DNA of 6,327 nt from Beijerinckiaceae bacterium (lineage in GTDB: Bacteria > Pseudomonadota > Alphaproteobacteria > Rhizobiales > Beijerinckiaceae): contig DAIESR010000316.1 in NCBI GenBank assembly GCA_027346205.1, forward strand, positions 1 to 6,327, given 5' to 3'. Both the position numbers and the translations under genes were made by a program. A model generated the notes under the pieces. The model was not told the origin of the DNA. It saw only the letters and a list, made by a program, of their open reading frames with translations, and searched no databases. Shown here piece after piece: positions 1-4,841 of this stretch (its first letter is position 1; each line of letters begins with the position of its first letter).

Positions 1-431
1 TCGATCTCGATGATTTTTACACGCTTGTCGCGGCCCATATGCGATCCGAGCACGCGGACGACATCTGGATGGGCATCGCAGAAAATCATCCGGTCCTGTT
101 TGCGCAACAGAGCAGCCGCGAGTGCCGGCGAGCCCGGATAGCGGGAGTTCTCTCCGGCGAGAAGCGGCGCAACGATCGCGAGATAGGGATCGAGCAGAGC
201 TTGCACATCTGGCGCGGCCTCCGCGCCGACGAGACTCCCGATGCCGCGACGCCATTCCGCGGTCTTTTCCGCCTCGACGCTGGAAAGATCGTAAAGCCCC
301 TCGCCGGCATGTGTATCGATCATACGGAAGGCGGAAGGCTTGAGCGCAAGATAAGTAAGGACGAGCGTCAGCACCGCATGTTTGAAAACATCGGCGAAAT
401 TTCCAGCGTGATAGGCGTGGCGATAATTCAC
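1..431 (-). CDS. rlmJ: 23S rRNA (adenine-N6)-methyltransferase RlmJ, N-terminal part (runs off the left edge)
   Basis: RlmJ methylates the N6 of A2030 (E. coli numbering) in 23S rRNA using S-adenosylmethionine, in the cytoplasm. Reading leftward from a GTG at 431-429, the first 143 codons are open to the window edge; the E. coli protein has about 280 residues, so roughly half is here. The N-terminus has the family signature Y-R-H-x-x-H-A-G-N-x-x-D-x-x-K-H (residues 3-18), including the Tyr, His and Lys known to matter in E. coli RlmJ. Next come the SAM-binding D-T-H-A-G-E-G-L-Y (39-47) and Y-P-G-S-P (98-102). The catalytic D-P-P-Y motif would lie outside the window. GTG is chosen because it places the signature at the very N-terminus as in homologues and no in-frame ATG precedes it. 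No strong Shine-Dalgarno is visible. The start lies 3 nt after the RNase T2 stop, which suggests translational coupling in one transcript. Confidence 0.93.
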   Translation of the reverse strand, partial: MNYRHAYHAGNFADVFKHAVLTLVLTYLALKPSAFRMIDTHAGEGLYDLSSVEAEKTAEWRRGIGSLVGAEAAPDVQALLDPYLAIVAPLLAGENSRYPGSPALAAALLRKQDRMIFCDAHPDVVRVLGSHMGRDKRVKIIEI

Positions 432-434
432 AAT

Positions 435-1268
435 TTACCGTGCCGGCGGCACCGTGATTTGCCGCGCATAGCAGAAATGCCGGGCAACCTCCGGGCAAGC
501 GACGAAATTGCGCAAATCCTTGGAGAAACAGATCCGTACTTCACGCAGCACGGCTTTCGAACATTCGACCGCGAGCATGCCCGGCCGCAGGCGTGGATTG
601 GCGGCAATGAAGGCGCGCTGAATATCGACTGGCGTCCAGCTCTGCCCCTCATGCGCTTTGCCGAATGGCGGCGGAATGGTGATCGCCTCACGCGCGCGGC
701 GCACATCGGCAAAATAATCCGTCGGGCTCTTGCCGGAACAAGTCCCATGCTTGCGCCATTCATAGCGGGCGAGCCCTTCGTCCGGATAGAGCCCTTTCAC
801 GCCCTGCAAGGCGATGCGTGACGGCGAACGGGCGGCGGGACCGCAGTCCGACGGATAGCCGTGCGTGTATTGCGGCCAGAGCCCATGCACGACGAAGCCG
901 AGATTGGCACCGGCCGCGCATTGCGCCCGGGCGCGTTGCGCGCCGCCCGTCGCGCAAAAGCCGGGCGACCAGGACAACGACAGCACATAGAAGTCGAAAT
1001 CGCCCGGCGCATTCGACCCGCGCGGACGGGCGGCATAGGCGGTCGGGTTCGGCTTGCCGCCGAGAGCAGGCTGAGATGCGGGCTTTGCCACACCATCTGC
1101 TTTTATTTCAGGCCCGGCCGGCAGAGGCTTTTTATCGGCGCAATGATCGAGGATGCAATTCTCGCCCCTTGCCGTGCCTTGCGCCACGGCCTCCTTCGGC
1201 ATACTCGCCAATCCGAGGAGAAGCAGCGCCGCCCCCGCGGCGACACAGAACCTGGTCGCAATTTTCAT
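435..1268 (-). CDS. Secreted ribonuclease T2 family protein (RNase I-like)
   Basis: A 277-residue RNase T2 family enzyme, a base-nonspecific endoribonuclease that cleaves RNA through 2',3'-cyclic phosphates. Residues 1-29 form a signal peptide (basic M-K-I-A-T-R, a Leu/Ala core, cleavage likely after A-V-A), so it should act in the periplasm or outside the cell. Residues 30-88 are a Pro/Ala/Lys-rich linker with Cys38 and Cys43. The catalytic domain begins near F-D-F-Y-V-L-S-L-S-W (91-100). Both active-site motifs are intact: H-G-L-W-P (128-132) and E-W-R-K-H-G-T-C-S (170-178), giving His128, Glu170, Lys173 and His174. Several further Cys residues fit family disulphides. The frame is open further upstream, but the ATG at 1268 is chosen because the signal peptide starts there and GGAG lies about 10 nt before it. 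It sits between the exported unknown protein and rlmJ on the same strand. Confidence 0.95.
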   Translation of the reverse strand: MKIATRFCVAAGAALLLLGLASMPKEAVAQGTARGENCILDHCADKKPLPAGPEIKADGVAKPASQPALGGKPNPTAYAARPRGSNAPGDFDFYVLSLSWSPGFCATGGAQRARAQCAAGANLGFVVHGLWPQYTHGYPSDCGPAARSPSRIALQGVKGLYPDEGLARYEWRKHGTCSGKSPTDYFADVRRAREAITIPPPFGKAHEGQSWTPVDIQRAFIAANPRLRPGMLAVECSKAVLREVRICFSKDLRNFVACPEVARHFCYARQITVPPAR

Positions 1269-1348
1269 ATGCTGTGATCTCCAGCTGACACATGATCTCG
1301 AAAAAAGGACGACGCGCGAATGATCCCGGCTTGCGATCTGGCGCAGCC

Positions 1349-1834
1349 TCAGGGCCGCGCCATTTTGCAATTCGGCGCATCCGCATAATTGCGGTCGAGC
1401 CCCGCGACGCACCAGTCAACGCCGAACCCAAAGCCGATGATGCCCATGCCCTCGGCTATGGCATAAGAGACCGTGCGCACCGATTGATTGTTCATATGCG
1501 CGCGCGCCATGCAATAGCGGCGCGGAATATAATCCAAGCCATTGCTGCGCATCCCGACCTCGCGCACTTCGTCGAAACCGAGGATTTCGAGACCAGATTT
1601 CCAGAACTCGCTCTCGCGATCGTGAAACCGCGACTGAATGCGCTCGAAGACATAGGGATCGCCGCATGAAGGCAGGCGCCCGGAATAATAATCATAGCGG
1701 TGCTCGGCCGGCACCAGCGGACGCGCCAAAGCAGCAAAAGAAGAGCAGCCAAAAACCGCGGCCATCACACCCCCGGCCAGAAGCGAAACGGCCTTGCGAG
1801 CGAGGACGGCTGCGCCATCATGAAATTTTCGCAT
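1349..1834 (-). CDS. Conserved-looking exported protein of unknown function (161 aa, Cys-containing)
   Basis: Function not recognised. The N-terminus is basic (M-R-K-F-H), followed by a hydrophobic stretch (about 16-37) ending A-A-L-A, a plausible signal peptidase I site. Cys30 after V-F-G gives a weaker lipoprotein alternative. The mature part has four Cys (57, 108, 142, 156), enough for two disulphides, in the contexts C-G-D-P, R-R-Y-C, W-C-V-A-G-L-D-R-N and C-K-M-A-R-P. Between them are the fairly polar Q-S-R-F-x-x-R-E-S-x-F-W (68-78) and a Gly-rich hydrophobic stretch (129-138). From memory it resembles small periplasmic hypothetical proteins common in Hyphomicrobiales; I cannot name the Pfam family. 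The ATG at 1834 is chosen over upstream in-frame codons because AAAGG and AGGA precede it and it starts the signal peptide. It is 80 bp upstream of RNase T2 on the same strand and may be co-transcribed. Confidence 0.78.
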   Translation of the reverse strand: MRKFHDGAAVLARKAVSLLAGGVMAAVFGCSSFAALARPLVPAEHRYDYYSGRLPSCGDPYVFERIQSRFHDRESEFWKSGLEILGFDEVREVGMRSNGLDYIPRRYCMARAHMNNQSVRTVSYAIAEGMGIIGFGFGVDWCVAGLDRNYADAPNCKMARP

Positions 1835-1868
1835 GTCCTGCCTTTCGGTCGCTGCGCTTTTTTGCATT

Positions 1869-1893
1869 GCCTGCCGACGATGCTTCGGCAGGC
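1869..1893. repeat. Perfect 9-bp inverted repeat in a divergent intergenic region
   Basis: GCCTGCCGA and TCGGCAGGC form a perfect 9-bp stem with a 7-nt loop, 34 bp upstream of the exported-protein start. No T-run follows on either strand (on the plus strand the T-run comes before the stem), so it does not look like an intrinsic terminator. It could be an operator or a 5'-leader hairpin for the minus-strand gene; no function is established. Confidence 0.5.
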
Positions 1894-2060
1894 CGCGAGC
1901 GTCAAGAGGCTGTCGCCGGACGACGCAGCACGACCCTACCGCGGAGCGCGGCCAAACGCATCGGGCGAGGTGCTCTTTCCGGCCCTCGGGCATAGCGCTT
2001 GCTGCCTTGGAACTGCGAGTCGATAGCGGCCATCCGGAGCTTTCCCTGAGGCCCGATTCT

Positions 2061-3554
2061 GTGTCTTCCTGGGACAGTGCTTTGCCAAATCTGTTCGATG
2101 TCGCGAGATTGTTTCATACCGAAACAGGCTCAGCCTTCGGCCCCGCATCTCTCGCGGGCGGGAAATTGCGGAAAAAAACAAAGCGGCTCCGCGGCGGCTT
2201 TACCATCCTGGCTGCCGGCGCGGATTTTCTCGCCGCCTTGGCGAGTGCGGCCCTCGCCGCCGCCGCCCACAATCTCGCGCGCGGCGATGGCCGCGGCATC
2301 GGCGATGTCCTGCTTCCGCTCGGCCTGCTCGCCGCCTTTTTCTTCGTCGCGGTCAGCGCCATACGCAACGACTATGCGGTTGCGCATTATCTGAATGCCG
2401 CTGATCAGCTCCGTCGCACCTTTACACCCTGGTGCATCAGCTTCCTCATCGCGCTGGTTCTGGCCTTGTCGTTCACGCCAGCCGCCGACTCCACGCTTCT
2501 GCCGATCGCGAGCATGTTTTGTCTCGGGTTCGCTGGCGTGGTTCTCGCACGCCTCGGCCTCGCCCTTGGGGTTGGCGCCAGCGCGGCACGCGGCCATGTG
2601 GCAGCCAAGCGCATTTTCCTCTTCGGCTTCGAGGCCGAGATCGAAGCCTTCACCAAACGGTTCGAGGGGCATCACCTCGGCATCCATATCGTCGCCGCCT
2701 CGGTGCTGCGCGGGCCGGACAGCCTCTATGAAGATCTCGCCTTGGCGCGCGCCTATGCCCGGGTTCTCGCGCCCGACGACGTCTATGTGCTCGTTCCCTG
2801 GTCGGACAAGGTGACGATCGAAACGGCCGTCAATGCGTTTCTGGGCATACCGGCGGCGATCCATCTCGGGCCGGACAAAATCCTCGACCGCTTCTGCAAT
2901 GCGCACATCGCGAGGATCGGTCCGATCTCCAGCCTCAATCTCGTGGACATGCCGCTGTCGCCATCGGCGCGCTTCGCCAAGCGATTGTTCGATCTCGTCT
3001 TAGCCTCGCTCGGCCTCATCATCCTCGCGCCGCTCTTTTTGATGGTCGCGGTGGCAATCAAGCTCGACAGCCCTGGGCCTATCATCTTCCGCCAGCATCG
3101 CTATGGCTTCAATCAGCAGCCGTTCCGGATCTTCAAATTTCGCTCCATGACCACCTGCGAAGATGGATCGAAGCTCATCGCCATCACGTCAAGGAACGAT
3201 GCGCGGGTGACCCGCGTCGGCGCCTTGCTTCGTCGGCACAATATCGATGAATTGCCGCAGCTCTTGAATGTGATTCGAGGTGAGATGTCGCTCGTCGGAC
3301 CACGTCCGATGGCCGTCGTCCACGACCAGATGTTCGAGCCCACCATCGCACTTTATACGCGCCGCCATAATGTGAAGCCGGGCATCACCGGCTGGGCGCA
3401 GATCAACGGCTGCCGTGGCGGGGTGAGCGAAGAAAAGATCCGCGCCCGCGTGGAATATGACCTCTATTACATCGACCATTGGTCGCTTTGGTTCGACATC
3501 GAGATCTTGTGGCTCACGATCGCATCGAAACAGGGCTATTTGGACGCGTTCTAA
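2061..3554 (+). CDS. Polyprenyl-phosphate sugar-1-phosphate transferase, exopolysaccharide initiating enzyme (WcaJ/PssY-like)
   Basis: Transfers a sugar-1-phosphate from a nucleotide sugar to undecaprenyl phosphate at the inner membrane, the first step of an exopolysaccharide or capsule repeat unit. Counting from GTG 2061 (497 aa): four N-terminal membrane helices (about 47-70, 82-101, 124-140, 146-171); a Rossmann-like CoA_binding_3-type domain (183-280, opening K-R-I-F-L-F-G-F); then the bacterial sugar transferase domain (305-497). That domain has a membrane helix (309-334), D-S-P-G-P (336-340), K-F-R-S-M (359-363), the Asp396-Glu397 dyad in D-E-L-P-Q, S-L-V-G-P-R-P (410-416) and P-G-I-T-G-W-A-Q (440-447), all expected for an active enzyme. 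The frame has no ATG between 1833 and the middle of the gene. The ATG at 1833 overlaps the divergent gene's start codon, so GTG 2061 (GAGG 9 nt before) or TTG 2082 is more likely. Substrate sugar unknown; no other polysaccharide genes are in view. Confidence 0.92.
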   Translation: MSSWDSALPNLFDVARLFHTETGSAFGPASLAGGKLRKKTKRLRGGFTILAAGADFLAALASAALAAAAHNLARGDGRGIGDVLLPLGLLAAFFFVAVSAIRNDYAVAHYLNAADQLRRTFTPWCISFLIALVLALSFTPAADSTLLPIASMFCLGFAGVVLARLGLALGVGASAARGHVAAKRIFLFGFEAEIEAFTKRFEGHHLGIHIVAASVLRGPDSLYEDLALARAYARVLAPDDVYVLVPWSDKVTIETAVNAFLGIPAAIHLGPDKILDRFCNAHIARIGPISSLNLVDMPLSPSARFAKRLFDLVLASLGLIILAPLFLMVAVAIKLDSPGPIIFRQHRYGFNQQPFRIFKFRSMTTCEDGSKLIAITSRNDARVTRVGALLRRHNIDELPQLLNVIRGEMSLVGPRPMAVVHDQMFEPTIALYTRRHNVKPGITGWAQINGCRGGVSEEKIRARVEYDLYYIDHWSLWFDIEILWLTIASKQGYLDAF

Positions 3555-3598
3555 GGGCATGTCCCCGAAAAGTCTGCCAACTTTTCCAGAACATGCTC
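3555..3598. repeat. REP-like imperfect palindrome between convergent genes
   Basis: It begins immediately after the transferase stop codon. The outer arms GGGCATGT and ACATGCTC pair over 8 bp (one G-T). A 4x4 mismatched internal loop follows, then 7-bp inner arms GAAAAGT and ACTTTTC around a 6-nt loop. The arrangement of a GCATG outer arm with a GAAAAGT inner arm resembles the dispersed palindromic repeats known in many Hyphomicrobiales genomes (recalled, not searched). It lies between two convergent reading frames, where it could also help end transcription or stabilise mRNA 3' ends, though no U-tract follows. Confidence 0.6.
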
Positions 3599-3647
3599 TG
3601 GTCTCCCACGCGATCACCATGCTGGCGTGGCCGGCAGATGCCAGTAT

Positions 3648-4201
3648 CTACAAGATGCCCGTGATCAGCTGGTCCACCCTTGTCCCTTTCCGATAGAAGG
3701 CGCGGACAACGATGGCCGCAAAGATCCCCATAGCTGCTCCGCCGAGTACGTCGGTGGCATAGTGCGTTCCTACGTAGATACGCGAAAAGCACACGAGCAA
3801 AGCTGCTGCCAGATAGGCAAAGCCGCGTCGCCGCAGGTGTTGGAGTAGAAAAGCCACGGCAATAGCGAAGGTCGCAGTCGCGTGATCAGACGGGAATGAC
3901 CAATCGCCGCTAGGACGGATAATGAGATGCGTCACACCCACATTGTAGGGACGGACCCGATGGACGAACAAAAGAATGATTTGGTTAAGCGCGAGGCCTA
4001 TGACGAATGACAGTCCGGCGGCAACGCAAGCATGTCTGACAAGCATCCGTTCACGCTGGACCCACCATTGCAGCACCGTAGCGATAATCTCAGAAGCGGT
4101 ACGCCGAAAAGACTTACCAGGATCATGAAGGAGTCCAGGGCACCGTTGCTGCCAGCAAGAGAGTTGACCCAATGCGTGATTACCTGATCCATTGGCATCA
4201 T
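3648..4201 (-). pseudogene. PAP2-family phosphatase (undecaprenyl-diphosphatase-like), interrupted by a frameshift
   Basis: The reading frame is split. From ATG 4201 the first 37 codons give M-D-Q-V-I-T-H-W and F-G-V-P-L-L, a normal start for this family. The rest (E-I-I-A-T-V-L-Q-W-W onward) is in the -1 frame to a TAG at 3648. Restoring one base near 4091 (CTGAG to CTGGAG) gives a continuous 184-residue membrane protein. The PAP2 motifs are intact in the downstream frame: R-V-R-P (82-85; the Lys often found ahead of it is not in the usual place), S-F-P-S-D-H (102-107) and S-R-I-Y-V-G-T-H-Y-A-T-D (140-151) with the catalytic histidines. Hydrophobic segments lie at about 22-45, 56-80, 109-121, 127-143 and 150-168. 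Members of this group dephosphorylate undecaprenyl diphosphate or lipid phosphates. GGGAG sits 6 nt before ATG 4198, which may be the true start. No slippery heptamer is visible, so decay or a sequencing error is likelier than programmed frameshifting. Confidence 0.85.
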
Positions 4202-4232
4202 GTGCTCCCGGTGTAATGCAGGTCATTTCGAC

Positions 4233-4715
4233 ATGCGATTGAATGAACACCAAATTCATCAGATGTTTCGGGTGAGCGTCCTGCTCAAGGGCGCTGATGC
4301 ATTGCTTGAATGTTTGGGTGGGGTTGCGCTCGCCTTGGTAAACACCAGCAGTATTGTGCGTTTTGTGAACGCGATCACTCAGGCCGAGTTGATCGAGGAC
4401 CCCCATGATTTCATCGCCACGCATTTGCTCGCTATGGCACACCATTTCTCTGTGCAGACCAGGAGTTTTTATGCGTTCTATTTATTGAGCCACGGCCTCG
4501 TGAAAGTGTTTCTTGTCGTCGGCCTGCTCCGAAACAAACTCTGGTCATATCCCGCATCCTTGATTGTCTTAGGTCTGTTCGTCATCTATCAGCTCTATCG
4601 CTTCAGTTACACGCATGGCTTTGGGCTGATCATGCTGACGATATTCGATATCGTCGTAATGGGCCTCATTTGGCACGAGTATGACCTCATGCGGCGGCAT
4701 CTGCCGCTGAAATGA
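4233..4715 (+). CDS. DUF2127 family membrane protein
   Basis: A 160-residue integral membrane protein recognised as DUF2127 by its overall pattern: an N-terminal helix with L-L-K-G-A-D-A-L-L-E-x-L-G-G (17-30), E-D-P-H-D-F-I-A (55-62), then F-Y-x-F-Y-L-L-S-H-G-L-V-K (79-91), G-L-L-R-N-K-L-W-S-Y-P (97-107), Y-Q-L-Y-R (119-123) and the C-terminal D-I-V-V-M-G-L-I-W-H-E-Y (139-150). Four membrane helices are likely (14-38, 80-100, 106-123, 129-148). The molecular function of the family is unknown. ATG 4233 is preferred; ATG 4200 in the same frame would add 11 residues but overlaps the start codon of the divergent phosphatase and has no Shine-Dalgarno, whereas CAGG lies about 11 nt before 4233. Codon use is noticeably less GC-rich than in the flanking genes, which hints at acquisition together with the phosphatase gene. 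Confidence 0.85.
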   Translation: MRLNEHQIHQMFRVSVLLKGADALLECLGGVALALVNTSSIVRFVNAITQAELIEDPHDFIATHLLAMAHHFSVQTRSFYAFYLLSHGLVKVFLVVGLLRNKLWSYPASLIVLGLFVIYQLYRFSYTHGFGLIMLTIFDIVVMGLIWHEYDLMRRHLPLK

Positions 4716-4841
4716 CGACAATCTTTCAGCATATTCCTATACGAAAGGATGTTGGCAAGATTGTTGGCGCAATGTCGAAAGTCCCCCCGAGCATTATTCG
4801 ATTAAAAAGCAAAGATGATATTGCGGATGATCGATGCCGAT

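Noticed and set aside
39..821. Long plus-strand open frame of 260 codons
   Set aside because: It lies antisense to rlmJ and RNase T2, both of which carry clear family motifs. Its sequence is Arg-rich with no recognisable domain, typical of a shadow frame in GC-rich DNA.
2130..2906. Minus-strand open frame of 258 codons
   Set aside because: Antisense to the membrane and Rossmann parts of the transferase; low-complexity Glu/Arg/Ala composition and no motifs.
3622..3644. CTGGC/GCCAG inverted repeat near the phosphatase stop
   Set aside because: Only 5 bp with a 13-nt loop and no T-run; it could arise by chance.
4202..4445. Upstream extension of the phosphatase open frame to 4445
   Set aside because: This part overlaps the DUF2127 gene antisense. 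The true N-terminus is in another frame starting at 4201 or 4198, as shown by the family-like M-D-Q-V-I-T-H-W sequence.
4716..4841. Search for a terminator or small RNA between DUF2127 and prfC
   Set aside because: No stable stem followed by a T-run was found on either strand; the A-rich stretch near 4801-4814 lacks an associated stem.
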